Assembly: GCF_014698755.1 (NCBI RefSeq)
Contig: NZ_JACJTO010000021.1
Coordinates: 1-64,000 of the forward strand
DNA from: Aphanizomenon flos-aquae FACHB-1287
GTDB lineage: Bacteria > Cyanobacteriota > Cyanobacteriia > Cyanobacteriales > Nostocaceae
Length of the DNA: 64,000 nucleotides
Direction: 5' to 3'
In this document: positions 1 through 8,962 of the stretch, piece after piece
Layout: each line of letters begins with the position of its first letter
How positions within the stretch are numbered: position 1 is the first letter of the stretch
Made by a program: the position numbers and the translations under genes
The notes under the pieces: generated by a model
The model's database searches: none
What the model saw: the letters and a program-made list of their open reading frames with translations, nothing else
Told to the model about the DNA's origin: nothing

Positions 1-135
<135 letters not shown>

Positions 136-150
136 TAAGTCTAGTTAAAT

Positions 151-182
151 AAAAAACGCTCTCCACAGGGGGGCGTTTTTTT
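151..182 (+). terminator. Rho-independent terminator of psbA
   Basis: An A-rich arm followed by CGCTCTCC pairs with GGGGGGCG (one G-T pair) around a 3-base loop (ACA) and runs into seven T residues. It starts 15 bases after the psbA stop, as expected for a highly expressed single-gene transcript. Confidence 0.85.
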
Positions 183-186
183 GTGT

Positions 187-633
187 TCATTTTTCACATT
201 CGCGTTTAGTCACATAATGACGATAGCGAAACATTGCTTCTAGCTGTGCTTGTACTAACCAACCACTCATAAATTCTACTCCATCACCACCAGGTATGGC
301 ATAAGTAATATTATCGGTTAATTTAGTTTTGCCGTTTTCTGATGTAAACTCATGACGATGTACCCAGGAATCAAAAGGTCCAGATATCTGTTCATCAGTA
401 AACAGATGATACTTTTCATAGTCTGTGTGACGCGCTAACCAAGTTAAGGGTAAAATGCCCAGAAAAAGCCGAAATTCCGTAATTGCACCCGCTAAGAGTC
501 CACCTTCACGTCTGACTACTTGTACTGGTTGCCAGGGTGGGGTGAGTATTTGCAATATGTCTGGTCTTTCGTGGAATTTCCAAACTACTTCTACTGGTGC
601 GTTAATGATTGAAAAATGTTTAAAGTGCAACAT
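187..633 (-). CDS. SRPBCC-family (START/Bet v1-like) ligand-binding protein
   Basis: A 148-residue protein of the SRPBCC superfamily (COG4276-like, cell-division-inhibitor/cyclase-like annotation), which folds around a hydrophobic ligand cavity. Visible family features are the N-terminal strand with INAPVEVVW and FHERPDILQILTPPW, a central GPFDSWVHRHEF stretch, and a C-terminal amphipathic helix ending in FRYRHYV. The open frame extends to a TTG at 639, but the ATG at 633 starts the usual MLHFKH strand and is preferred. No signal peptide or membrane segment. It faces the end of psbA and its 3' end is 50 bases from the psbA stop. The ligand is unknown. Confidence 0.8.
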   Translation of the reverse strand: MLHFKHFSIINAPVEVVWKFHERPDILQILTPPWQPVQVVRREGGLLAGAITEFRLFLGILPLTWLARHTDYEKYHLFTDEQISGPFDSWVHRHEFTSENGKTKLTDNITYAIPGGDGVEFMSGWLVQAQLEAMFRYRHYVTKRECEK

Positions 634-987
634 GAACAAAAAAACCTAAAATTTAGCCTTTAGATTCAATATTTATAATTTTATAAGAAAATAGGCTGAA
701 AACCCGAAATTTGACATCTAAAAACTCCTTAAAATCAGTATAATGAGAAAATGCACCAAATAGCAAAGCACTCCTGCCAGTAGTTCCCTAATTGAGGTAT
801 AAAAAAATTTTATAAACTTTTTGAAATTTACCCGTTTATAAATGATTTATTATGCAATAATAGGAGTTGAGAAGTAATTCGGTGGACTGCTTTTGTTTTT
901 AGTATTGATAGGCCTTTTCCCTTTGGTATTTACAGACTTTTCTCCGAAATCTAAATCTCTACACTCTTATGATTTTGGAGAAAATCT
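634..987. other. Intergenic region; probable promoter and long leader of the RRM gene
   Basis: A gap of 354 bases between the divergent SRPBCC and RRM genes with no convincing ORF. A TATAAT lies at 739-744 and a TTGACA at 711-716, but the 22-base spacing is too long for a standard sigma70 promoter, so the pairing is doubtful. If transcription starts just after TATAAT, the RRM mRNA would have a leader of about 240 nt; cyanobacterial cold-induced rbp genes are known to be controlled through their 5' leaders. A purine-rich GGAG (976-979) sits 8 bases before the RRM start. Confidence 0.4.
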
Positions 988-1302
988 ATGTCAATTTATG
1001 TAGGCAACCTCTCTTATGAAGTTACCCAAGATGGTTTAAGCGAAATTTTCAAGGAATATGGAACTGTCAAGCGTGTACAGTTACCTACCGACCGAGAAAC
1101 GGGTAAAGTTCGCGGTTTCGGTTTTGTGGAAATGGAATCAGATGCAGAAGAAGAAAAAGCCATTGAAGCCCTTGATGGCGCTGAATGGATGGGACGTGAT
1201 TTAAAGGTCAATAAAGCTAAACCAAGAGAAGAACGTGGTTCTTTTGGTGGTGGTGGTGGGAACCGTGGTGGTGGCAGCTTCGGCGCACGTAATCGCTACT
1301 AG
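988..1302 (+). CDS. RNA-binding protein with one RRM and glycine-rich tail (RbpA-like)
   Basis: A 104-residue RNA-binding protein of the cyanobacterial Rbp family, single-domain relatives of eukaryotic RRM proteins that bind U-rich RNA and often rise in the cold. The RRM spans about residues 1-80: RNP2 is IYVGNL at residues 3-8 and RNP1 is RGFGFVEM at about 42-49, both with their aromatic residues. The tail (about 84-104) is rich in Gly, Ser and Arg, as in the RbpA1 group rather than the tail-less RbpD type. The ATG has a GGAG eight bases upstream. It appears monocistronic, with a hairpin downstream. Confidence 0.95.
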   Translation: MSIYVGNLSYEVTQDGLSEIFKEYGTVKRVQLPTDRETGKVRGFGFVEMESDAEEEKAIEALDGAEWMGRDLKVNKAKPREERGSFGGGGGNRGGGSFGARNRY

Positions 1303-1355
1303 TATTCTAAGGTGGATAAATAATATCCCCATCTAGGACAATTAATTTTAACAGC

Positions 1356-1384
1356 AGTTCAGGAGTCAAAACCTGGGCTTTTTT
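1356..1384 (+). terminator. Probable terminator of the RRM gene
   Basis: AGTTCAGG pairs with CCTGGGCT (two G-T pairs) around an 8-base loop and is followed by five T residues, 54 bases after the RRM stop. Confidence 0.55.
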
Positions 1385-1386
1385 AA

Positions 1387-1765
1387 TGGGAAATTTTCTG
1401 ATTAGGGTTGTCAGGAAAAAATAATGATCTAGAACTTAAAAGTCTTTAATAAATTATAGATATTATTGCTGATTTTGTGAAGAGGATTATGGCTAATACT
1501 GCTATGGAAATTTTTATAAAAGTGCTAAACAATTAACAGAATTATCAGGGAGTTTTAGTAATAATGTAATAGATATCAAGGATTTTATTTTTAATTTTTA
1601 CTATTATGCGGTGATTGACTGGATAAATTTATTCGTTAATTCTGCAGAACTTCAGGGAATTTTCTAATTTGAATTTAATTTTAATTAAAAAGTGAGAATA
1701 TTGCCGAATTAAGCAAGTAATTTAGGAATGATTTACTCCAGGTATAATGACAATTATAGTAAGTT
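1387..1765. other. AT-rich intergenic region, possible decayed ORF
   Basis: 379 bases with no supported gene. One frame (1503-1667) stays open for 54 codons on the plus strand without a start codon and matches no family I recognise; it may be a gene remnant or chance in AT-rich DNA. Confidence 0.3.
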
Positions 1766-2608
1766 ATGAAATGGCAGTTATTAACACAAAAACAACGAGG
1801 AATAAACAGAGCATTTACTATAGCGATGTTTACGATTTTCAGTAGTATTATTTGCGTTTCTTGCAGTCATAATCAAGATGTTTTGGTGACAGAAAGAGCT
1901 ACAACTACCCCAAATCCACGAATAGGGAAAACATCTAAAGCTGGGAAATTTTATGTTCAGGGACAAACTCAACACCTCAAAGGTAATTCCCAAGCGGCTA
2001 TTGCTGCCTATAGTAAATCTATTGGTCTCAATCCTGAGTTTGCACCAGCTTTTAAAGGCCGAGGATTGGTTTATTTTGATATTGGTAATAAACAGGGTGC
2101 GATCGCAGATTATAATCAAGCATTGAATCTTAATAGTCAGGATGGGGAAGTATATAATAATCGTGCTAATGTTTTTGCTTCTATGGGAGAATATAAAAGA
2201 GCAATTGCAGATTATAATCAAGCAATTAGTATTGAGCCTAATTCTGCTGAATTTTATAATAATCGAGGTAATGCCCGTGCTAATCAAGGTGATAAGAATG
2301 GCGCATTAGAAGACTATACTCAATCAATTCGGATTAATCAAGAATATGCTATAGCTTATAATAATCGCGGTAATGCTTATGCCTTTAGAGGAGAACAACA
2401 GAAAGCAATATCAGATTATAATGAAGCCATTCGCATTAATTCTAAATTTGGTGCTGCTTATAATAATCGTGGTAATGCCTATTCTGCACTTGGTGATAAA
2501 CGCGGTGCATTAAAAGATTTACAACAAGCAGCAGCGATTTTTGAAAAAGAGCGAAATAAGGACTTGTATCAACAAGTTATGAGAAATATTGAGGAATTAA
2601 GTAAATAA
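1766..2608 (+). CDS. TPR-repeat protein, probably exported or lipid-anchored
   Basis: 280 residues. The N-terminus is a basic stretch followed by a hydrophobic segment (about residues 15-33) ending in ICVSC, a poor lipobox, so it is a candidate lipoprotein or membrane-anchored periplasmic protein. About six tetratricopeptide repeats follow (residues about 58-265), each with the A-N-N-R-G-N-A-Y and A-I-x-D-Y-N-x-A-I signature at a 34-residue period; repeats 3-6 are very alike. TPR arrays are protein-binding scaffolds; no partner can be inferred. A HIP1 site lies inside the gene at 2099-2106. It lies 111 bases before the CHAT protease gene on the same strand, so a link is possible but unproven. 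Confidence 0.8.
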   Translation: MKWQLLTQKQRGINRAFTIAMFTIFSSIICVSCSHNQDVLVTERATTTPNPRIGKTSKAGKFYVQGQTQHLKGNSQAAIAAYSKSIGLNPEFAPAFKGRGLVYFDIGNKQGAIADYNQALNLNSQDGEVYNNRANVFASMGEYKRAIADYNQAISIEPNSAEFYNNRGNARANQGDKNGALEDYTQSIRINQEYAIAYNNRGNAYAFRGEQQKAISDYNEAIRINSKFGAAYNNRGNAYSALGDKRGALKDLQQAAAIFEKERNKDLYQQVMRNIEELSK

Positions 2609-2719
2609 ACTCGCAATGTCAGAATCAGGATTTTCGGGATTTGTAGGGTAATATTGTCCGCAATGTGTCAAAATACTATTGAAGCATGATCTAGGTTCTA
2701 CCCTATCCAGTCCTAACTT

Positions 2720-5700
2720 ATGAATGAACAGCGTCTACAGACATATTATCAGCTAGTTCAACAACTGCTTAGTTGTCCCCATGGTCAAGAAGCGGCTATA
2801 TTACAAGCTAACAGGGAATTACTCGATGTTGATTTTTTACAAGTGGTGGTAGAGGTAGCAGCGACCTTTACCCAACAGGGAGAGGAAAATACTGCTAACT
2901 GGTTGCTGGGGTTAGCTTCTCAACTGAGTGAAGAGTTAGATATACCCCTAACCCCAGAACCAGAAACGCCGCTTAATCAAGCAAATTTTGATACCTATTT
3001 ACAATTTTTATTAGAAGTATTACAAGCAACCGCAGAAAGTAAAGGTAATCGCCAGGTAGTTTACCCCTTACTCAAAGCGAATACAGATAAATTGAATCTG
3101 ACTTTTGGCCAATTATTACAGGTTCGGGCAACGAAAACATTAGCGGAAGCAGAACCAGACGCAAAACAATTTTTCGCTGAAGTTATAGGTAATTTTAGTA
3201 ATCTGATTCGAGAATTTCCTTTAGGTAATCAAGCCGATAACATCGAAATTGCTATCACTGGTTATGATATAGTTTCCTCAGTGTATACCCGCCCCACTTC
3301 CCCGAAAAATTGGGCAATGACGAAAAATAATTTGGGTAATGCCTACTTAAACAGAATCAGGGGAAATAAAGCCGATAACATTGAAATTGCGATCGCTGCT
3401 TATACTGATGCTTTAAAAGTCAGAACCCGCACTGATTTTCTTGTAGATTGGGCAACCACGCGAAATAATCTGGGGGCTGCCTACAGTGAGAGAATCAGGG
3501 GAGATATAGCCGATAACATTGAAATTGCTATCATTGCTTATACTGATGCTTTAAAAGTCAGAACCTGCACCGCTTTTCCTCAAAAAAGGGCAACCACGCA
3601 AAATAATTTGGGGATTGCCTACCGTAAGAGAATCAAGGGAGATAAAGCGGATAATCTGGAAAAGGCTATTGCTGCTTTTTCTGATGCCTTAGAATTTTAT
3701 ACCCGCACTGATGATTTTTCTCAAGATTGGGCAACGACGAAAAATAGTCTGGGGAATGCCTACCGTGAGAGAATCAGGGGAGATAAAGCGGATAATCTGG
3801 AAAAGGCTATTGCTGCTTTTTCTGATGCCTTAGAATTTTATACGCGCACCGATGATTTTTCTCAAGATTGGGCAACGACGAAAAATAATCTGGGGGCTGC
3901 CTACAGTGAGAGAATCAGGGGAGATAAAGCGGATAATCTGGAAAAAGCTATTGCTGCTTATACTGATGCTTTAGAAGTCAGAACCCGCAACGCTTGTCCT
4001 GAAAAATGGGCAGAGACGCAAAATAATCTGGGGCTTGTCTACAGCAACAGAATCAGGGGAGATAAAACCGAGAATCTGGAAGAGTCCATTAAGGCTATCA
4101 ATGCTTATACTAATGCTTTAGAGGTTTATACCCACACAGATTTTCCTCAACATAACGCCCAAATTTTATCAAGTTTAGGTATTGCTTACCAAGAATCACA
4201 ACAGTTAGATTCAGCTTACGATACCTTTAAATCTGCCATTGGCATTTTTGAAGATTTGCGCGGTGAAATTATTTCTGGAGAAGAAAGTAAACGCAAACAA
4301 GCGGAAGAATCGAATAAACTTTTTATACGCATGGTGCAAGTTTGTTTAGCATTGGGTAGAGAAACAGAAGCTATTGAATATATTGAACGCAGTAAAACTC
4401 GCAATTTAGTAGAAGAAATCCTTAACCGTGACTTAAAAACCATCTTCCCTCTTGCGGTTGTTACCCAGCTAGAACAACTGCGAGATGAAATAGCGAGTAA
4501 ACAGAATTTACTGCAAACTGGAAAGGTTAAAAATACTACATTTTCATGGCAACATCTCCAGAAATTACGACAACAACGGCAACAATTACAAGATACACAT
4601 TTACCCATTGATTATAAGTTTAATTTCGCGTCATTAGAGAAAATAGTTGATAATGATACAGGAATAATTGAATGGTATATTACTTTTGATAAAATTCTCG
4701 CTTTTGTGATTCAACCAGGAGGTAAAGAAATCAAAATTTGGGAATCTTCATCAGTAGAAAGAGAAGCTTTATTTGATTGGGCTAATGAATATGTAGGTAA
4801 CTATAGAGATAGAGAACAAAAACAAGTATGGAAAAATCAGTTAGAACAACAGTTACAAAAGTTAGCGTCAATCCTACACATTGAGGAAATTTTAGATAAA
4901 ATACCTCCACAATGTGAAAAACTGATTTTGATTCCTCATCAATTTTTACACCTTTTCCCTCTCCATGCTTTACCCGTTAGAAATTCCTATTTAATGGATT
5001 TATTTCCTCAAGGTGTGGGTTATGTACCCAGTCTGCAAATATTACAACAAATTCAACTCCGTCAACGTGATGATTTTAAATCTTTATTTGCTATCCAAAC
5101 ACCCACAGAAGATTTATATGGAAAAGACTTAGGTGCAGTTGCAGCAATTAAAAAGCAGTTTAGTAATGGTGATATTTTAAAACAAGATAAAGCTAAAGAA
5201 TCAGCAATTATTCCAAATAATGAAAATTTGACGAAAGCCAATAATCTCTTTTTCTTTTGTCATGGTTATTTCAATGCTAATATTCCTCTCAATTCGGGTT
5301 TAAAATTAGCGGATAAAATTCTCACTTTAGCGGATATCATCACTCATATTAAATTAGAAAACTGTCGTTTAGTTACTCTGGCTGCTTGCGAAACTGGCAT
5401 GATAGATGGTACAAATATTAGTGATGAATATATTGGTTTACCTAATGGTTTTCTGTTAGCCGGTAGCACCAATATAGTTGGTAGTTTATGGACTGTTAGT
5501 ACAATAGCTACGGCTTTATTAATGATAAAATTTTACGAAGAATTAAAGCATCAAAATAATATTGTCTTAGCTTTGCAAAATTCCCAAAGATGGTTAAGAG
5601 ATACAAATATTTTAGGGTTTAGAAAATGGCTACCACAATCAAATCTGGATGAAGATTGGCAAGATGAATTAAATGATTACTTTTCAAAGGAGGAACAAGA

Positions 5701-5776
5701 ACAAGGAAGTAACGTCAAAATATTCGCATCACCTTTTTGTTGGTCAGCTTTTTGTGCAATTGGTAAAGGAGTTTAA
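2720..5776 (+). CDS. TPR-CHAT domain caspase-like protease
   Basis: 1018 residues. The N-terminal part (about 1-190) holds helical segments seen in cyanobacterial CHAT proteins (QLLSCPHGQEA, then PLLKANTDKLN and FPLGNQADNIEIAI). Then come about seven NPHP3-type TPR units of 46-47 residues (about 195-520) with the N-N-L-G-x-A-Y-x-x-R-I-R-G-D-K-A-D-N-L-E core. The C-terminal CHAT domain (about 720-1018) is a caspase-clan peptidase: the catalytic His is H848 in FFFCHGYFN and the Cys is C890 in LAACETGM, followed by the family's GLPNGFLLAGS and GSLWTV. The dyad is intact, so activity is expected. The next ORF starts 3 bases downstream behind AAAGGAG, indicating co-transcription. In known systems such TPR-CHAT proteins are switched on by a partner and cleave a specific protein. 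Confidence 0.92.
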   Translation: MNEQRLQTYYQLVQQLLSCPHGQEAAILQANRELLDVDFLQVVVEVAATFTQQGEENTANWLLGLASQLSEELDIPLTPEPETPLNQANFDTYLQFLLEVLQATAESKGNRQVVYPLLKANTDKLNLTFGQLLQVRATKTLAEAEPDAKQFFAEVIGNFSNLIREFPLGNQADNIEIAITGYDIVSSVYTRPTSPKNWAMTKNNLGNAYLNRIRGNKADNIEIAIAAYTDALKVRTRTDFLVDWATTRNNLGAAYSERIRGDIADNIEIAIIAYTDALKVRTCTAFPQKRATTQNNLGIAYRKRIKGDKADNLEKAIAAFSDALEFYTRTDDFSQDWATTKNSLGNAYRERIRGDKADNLEKAIAAFSDALEFYTRTDDFSQDWATTKNNLGAAYSERIRGDKADNLEKAIAAYTDALEVRTRNACPEKWAETQNNLGLVYSNRIRGDKTENLEESIKAINAYTNALEVYTHTDFPQHNAQILSSLGIAYQESQQLDSAYDTFKSAIGIFEDLRGEIISGEESKRKQAEESNKLFIRMVQVCLALGRETEAIEYIERSKTRNLVEEILNRDLKTIFPLAVVTQLEQLRDEIASKQNLLQTGKVKNTTFSWQHLQKLRQQRQQLQDTHLPIDYKFNFASLEKIVDNDTGIIEWYITFDKILAFVIQPGGKEIKIWESSSVEREALFDWANEYVGNYRDREQKQVWKNQLEQQLQKLASILHIEEILDKIPPQCEKLILIPHQFLHLFPLHALPVRNSYLMDLFPQGVGYVPSLQILQQIQLRQRDDFKSLFAIQTPTEDLYGKDLGAVAAIKKQFSNGDILKQDKAKESAIIPNNENLTKANNLFFFCHGYFNANIPLNSGLKLADKILTLADIITHIKLENCRLVTLAACETGMIDGTNISDEYIGLPNGFLLAGSTNIVGSLWTVSTIATALLMIKFYEELKHQNNIVLALQNSQRWLRDTNILGFRKWLPQSNLDEDWQDELNDYFSKEEQEQGSNVKIFASPFCWSAFCAIGKGV
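3641..3922 (+). repeat. 141-bp tandem duplication inside the CHAT gene TPR region
   Basis: Two adjacent copies of a 141-bp unit (one TPR, 47 codons) beginning at 3641 and 3782 differ at only a few positions, while the flanking units are more diverged. This points to a recent in-frame duplication and a repeat number that may vary between strains. Confidence 0.85.
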
Positions 5777-5779
5777 ACA

Positions 5780-6154
5780 ATGTCTGCCTATCAAAGAACA
5801 ATCCAAGCTTTTGTTAAATTAATAGAATCTGAATCTAGTTTATTTTCTAGAGAAGACTGGGATAATTTAGATAAATTAGCCAGTAATTTACCAGAAGATT
5901 CACAAGAAATATCTACCGAAATTAGAAATTGGTTAAAATTAGAATCACGTTCTCAAATTAAACAAGCATTTGATAAAAAAAGGCAAGAAATTCCTTCTGA
6001 ATTAACCAAGTCCGAGAATACATTGGGTCTAGGTGGTGCTAAATGGCCAACACCAGCAAACGAACCTAGTGAATCTTCTAAAGAACTGATTCAAAATGCT
6101 ATAAAATTAAATTCATCTTTATCTGATGATAAAAAATCCCAACCAAAACCGTGA
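5780..6154 (+). CDS. Small acidic/helical partner protein, CATRA-associated-like
   Basis: A 124-residue soluble protein. The first 75 residues look like a small helical domain (pattern L-x-x-x-x-W-x-x-L-x-x-L-A-x-x-L with a later RNWLKLES), followed by a low-complexity linker containing LGLGGAKWPTP and a Ser/Lys-rich tail. No enzyme motif is present. It sits between the CHAT protease (3-base gap, good AAAGGAG ribosome site) and the membrane protein (4-base GTGA overlap), so all three should be made together. The layout and helical pattern resemble the small CATRA system-associated proteins; I base this on recollection of that family. It could be a regulator or the substrate of the CHAT protease. 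Confidence 0.6.
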   Translation: MSAYQRTIQAFVKLIESESSLFSREDWDNLDKLASNLPEDSQEISTEIRNWLKLESRSQIKQAFDKKRQEIPSELTKSENTLGLGGAKWPTPANEPSESSKELIQNAIKLNSSLSDDKKSQPKP

Positions 6155-7539
6155 AAAATTTTAGTATTACTCTCCATGCTTTCCATTTGCGACATACTCT
6201 TGCACATACACCTGATCAAGTTTTAGAAAATGCCCATCTTTTGTGGGATAATCTTTCTAATTTGGGTGTATCTTCATTTCCTGCTACCAGTTTAAAAGAT
6301 TTAAAATCTCAATTAATTTGTTATAAAAATGGTAAATATGAACCCCAACAAGAAGTAGGAAGAAAAAACGAATGGTTAACTCATTCCAGAGATTTAGTAG
6401 ATTTAGGAAGTTTCCCAACTACAGACGGATTTAAAATTAATGGTAATTTACAACCATTGTTACTTAATGATACTTATGCAGTTGATTTAACTTTGCTTCC
6501 AGAGTCAGCAAATATTGATATTAATGTACTGCAAATCCAACGTTTTAAACCTAGTTGTTTTTTACCTTCCCAAATTCAAGCATCTTTAGGACAAACTTTA
6601 TGGATTTGTGGAGAAGTTGACGTAAATGAAGACTGTAATTTATTAGCTGAAAAAATCGCTAATGCTTTAGTTGCTGATACAAACTTAAATCCTGTTTCTA
6701 CTCACTCAGGACAATTATTCAATAGTTTACTCTTTATCTACCAAGCAAATGATCCCAATGAACCAAATAATCCTGTTAAACAATGTCAGATTTTGATCCT
6801 TTTAAATAATCAACAAGCTAACACAGTCCAATTTATTGGAGATCCTTATCAGTGGTTATTAAATTTATTATGCTGTTATCAGAAAATTCTCTTTGTTAAT
6901 TACCAAGCAAGTCAAAGTCACCAAAAGGCGAGAACAATTTATAGTTATTTAGAGAAGAAAATTCAAGATTTTCAAACTTTAATATCTAACCCAAAAACAC
7001 AGATATCTGATTTAAAGAAACTATTATCAGAAATTCCCCAAAAAAGCTTTGATTATACCCGATGTTTGCAAGATTTACAAATTCATAATACATCCATTCA
7101 GACAAATTTTAAAAATTACCGAATTTGCTTAAATAAAATTACAGCCATAAATAATCAAACAAGTCCCCAATTCTGGCAAGATTTCCTAGATAAAGAATGT
7201 AAAAAATTGCAAGAACAAATTCAAACTGATATTAACTATCTCACCCCAGGACAGGAATTATTTGGGCAATTTGTTGATACAATTCGTGGTATAGTGGAAA
7301 TAGAACAAGCTAAAAGCGATCGCTCTTTAGAAAGAACAGTACAAATATTAGGTATAGGTTTGGGTGGAGGTGCGATAGTTTCCGGTGTGATAGTTCAACA
7401 CATTGATAAAATCAATCTACCTTTATTACCAATAATACCAAAAAATCCCTTTTCGGCCTCATTAATTTTAAGCATAATTGCTACCTTGGTATGGACTCTT
7501 CTTATTTGGTTAATTATTGATCGCTATCCTCGCAAATGA
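6151..7539 (+). CDS. C-terminally membrane-anchored protein of the CHAT cassette (CATRA-like)
   Basis: 462 residues with a GTG start overlapping the previous stop (GTGA). The N-terminal about 200 residues form a predicted alpha/beta domain beginning ITLHAFHLR, with WLTHSRDLVDLGSF and ICGEVDVNED; the middle (about 255-390) is helical and likely coiled coil; the C-terminus has a weak hydrophobic segment (about 398-416) and a clear transmembrane helix (about 436-457) ending in a basic tail. No catalytic motif is recognised. Order and domain layout fit the CATRA protein (CASPASE And TPR Repeat Associated) proposed for bacterial conflict systems, with the large domain in the cytoplasm and a membrane effector segment. 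The VOC gene overlaps its stop by 4 bases. Confidence 0.6.
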   Translation: MKNFSITLHAFHLRHTLAHTPDQVLENAHLLWDNLSNLGVSSFPATSLKDLKSQLICYKNGKYEPQQEVGRKNEWLTHSRDLVDLGSFPTTDGFKINGNLQPLLLNDTYAVDLTLLPESANIDINVLQIQRFKPSCFLPSQIQASLGQTLWICGEVDVNEDCNLLAEKIANALVADTNLNPVSTHSGQLFNSLLFIYQANDPNEPNNPVKQCQILILLNNQQANTVQFIGDPYQWLLNLLCCYQKILFVNYQASQSHQKARTIYSYLEKKIQDFQTLISNPKTQISDLKKLLSEIPQKSFDYTRCLQDLQIHNTSIQTNFKNYRICLNKITAINNQTSPQFWQDFLDKECKKLQEQIQTDINYLTPGQELFGQFVDTIRGIVEIEQAKSDRSLERTVQILGIGLGGGAIVSGVIVQHIDKINLPLLPIIPKNPFSASLILSIIATLVWTLLIWLIIDRYPRK

Positions 7540-7979
7540 CTAACAAAACCATTCCCACAGGCTACCTCCGTAAAGTCCATCATATCGCTTTTAATGTCCA
7601 AAATATGGCAGCATCTCGCCATTTTTATGGTCATATTTTAGGCTTACACGAACTTACAGGGGACGAAATACCACAAACATTAATAGAACTTGTCAATGCT
7701 GGTAAAGTTGCTAATTTCATCACTCCCGACGGTACAATTATAGACCTATTTGGAGAACCAGAATTATTACCACCAAATCCAGATCCTAGTAAATCCTTTA
7801 CCAGAGCATATCATTTAGCCTTTGATATTGCTCCCGAATTATTTGACCAAGCATTAGCAGTAATTAAAGAAAATAATTTAGTCATTGCTTATGGTCCTAT
7901 TTTCCGTCCCACTGGTAGAGGAGTGTACTTTTATGATCCTGATGGGTTTATGATTGAAATTCGTTGTGATCCCCATTAA
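7536..7979 (+). CDS. VOC-family (glyoxalase/dioxygenase-fold) protein
   Basis: 147 residues with two beta-alpha-beta-beta-beta modules of the vicinal oxygen chelate superfamily. Candidate metal ligands are the His in KVHHIAFNVQN (about residue 15), the His in AYHLAFDI (about 88) and the Glu in PDGFMIEIRCDPH near the end, matching the usual H/H/E pattern; FYDPDGFMIEI is the classic C-terminal motif. It could be a lyase, isomerase or dioxygenase-like enzyme; the substrate cannot be told. Its ATG overlaps the stop of the membrane protein (ATGA), so it is probably translated from the same mRNA, but VOC proteins are not known partners of CHAT systems. Confidence 0.85.
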   Translation: MTNKTIPTGYLRKVHHIAFNVQNMAASRHFYGHILGLHELTGDEIPQTLIELVNAGKVANFITPDGTIIDLFGEPELLPPNPDPSKSFTRAYHLAFDIAPELFDQALAVIKENNLVIAYGPIFRPTGRGVYFYDPDGFMIEIRCDPH

Positions 7980-8009
7980 ATGAGATAATAGGAAATACCA
8001 ATAATTAAA

Positions 8010-8960
8010 TTATATTTGTGACATCTGAAACAAAGCTAAAAATGTACATTCCCAAACCAAACGAGGTTGAGCATAACAAAGTAAATGTTTCCGAGTTTTT
8101 TCTAATTGTTGAATAATTTTCGGTTCATGTATTTGTTGCCAATAGTATTGTTGTAAATAATCAATTAACCATAATTGCGCTTCTGTATCTAATTCCTTAT
8201 CAATTTTCTTACCTAATTCTAAAGCATGACGGTAAGATGTTGGCTTTTTTTTCACTTGAGCTATAAACTCACTAGGAATAGTTTGCAATTGTTGGTAAGA
8301 TGAAATCGCATTTCCTGGACTACCTGCGGCTATATTCAAAACTTCTGGATATTCCAAAATCTCTGTATTTCCTGTTTGTGTCAATACCTGAGTCATAGCA
8401 CCATTATCCAACCGATAAAAAGGGATTTTTTGACAACGAGATACTAAAGTTGGTAACACAGATTCTGGGGAATGAGCAATTAAAATTAATGTCGCTTTTC
8501 CTGGTTCTTCTAAAGTTTTTAATAACGCATTAGCCGCAGATTCTGCCATTGTTTCTGCTTGTTCTAATACTATAACATTTCTCGTGGCTTCCAATGGTGG
8601 ACGGGAAAGAAATTGTGTAATTTCTCGAATTTGTTCCAACCGAATGACCGGAGGTGCTTTGCGTTTAACTCCTTTTTCCGCTGCTTCTGCTGGGGTCAGT
8701 CTTTGTCCTTGATATTGATAAGTTGGTTCTACCCATAATAAAGCTGGATGATTTCTTTGCTGAATACGATTATGTAAAATGGGAATTTGCTCAGGTTTTA
8801 TAGAACTAGAAAAAAGTAATTCAATAAAACATTTTGCTGCCAAACTTCTACCCACACCATCAGCACCTACAAACATATAAGCTGGTGCAACTCGATGTTG
8901 TTTAACAGATTGAGTTAATAATTCTACCGCTTGCGGTTGTCCGATTAATGACGAAAACAT
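8010..8960 (-). CDS. holB: DNA polymerase III subunit delta' (clamp-loader ATPase-like)
   Basis: 316 residues, an AAA+ clamp-loader subunit that opens the sliding clamp for the replicative polymerase. The start is the typical LIGQPQAVELL box; the P-loop region reads VGADGVGRSL, a degenerate Walker A as is common in delta' subunits; the QIREITQFLSRPP and ANALLKTLEEPG blocks are diagnostic, and TLVSRCQKIPF carries the SRC motif of the arginine-finger region. It begins 2 bases after the tmk stop, so the two genes form an operon, a frequent arrangement in bacteria. Confidence 0.93.
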   Translation of the reverse strand: MFSSLIGQPQAVELLTQSVKQHRVAPAYMFVGADGVGRSLAAKCFIELLFSSSIKPEQIPILHNRIQQRNHPALLWVEPTYQYQGQRLTPAEAAEKGVKRKAPPVIRLEQIREITQFLSRPPLEATRNVIVLEQAETMAESAANALLKTLEEPGKATLILIAHSPESVLPTLVSRCQKIPFYRLDNGAMTQVLTQTGNTEILEYPEVLNIAAGSPGNAISSYQQLQTIPSEFIAQVKKKPTSYRHALELGKKIDKELDTEAQLWLIDYLQQYYWQQIHEPKIIQQLEKTRKHLLCYAQPRLVWECTFLALFQMSQI

Positions 8961-8962
8961 AA

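Noticed and set aside
1503..1667. 54-codon open stretch after the RRM gene
   Set aside because: No start codon and no recognisable motif; compatible with chance in AT-rich DNA or a decayed gene.
3300..4160. Regular 140-bp repeats considered as non-coding tandem array
   Set aside because: They keep one open frame and encode TPR units of the CHAT protein.
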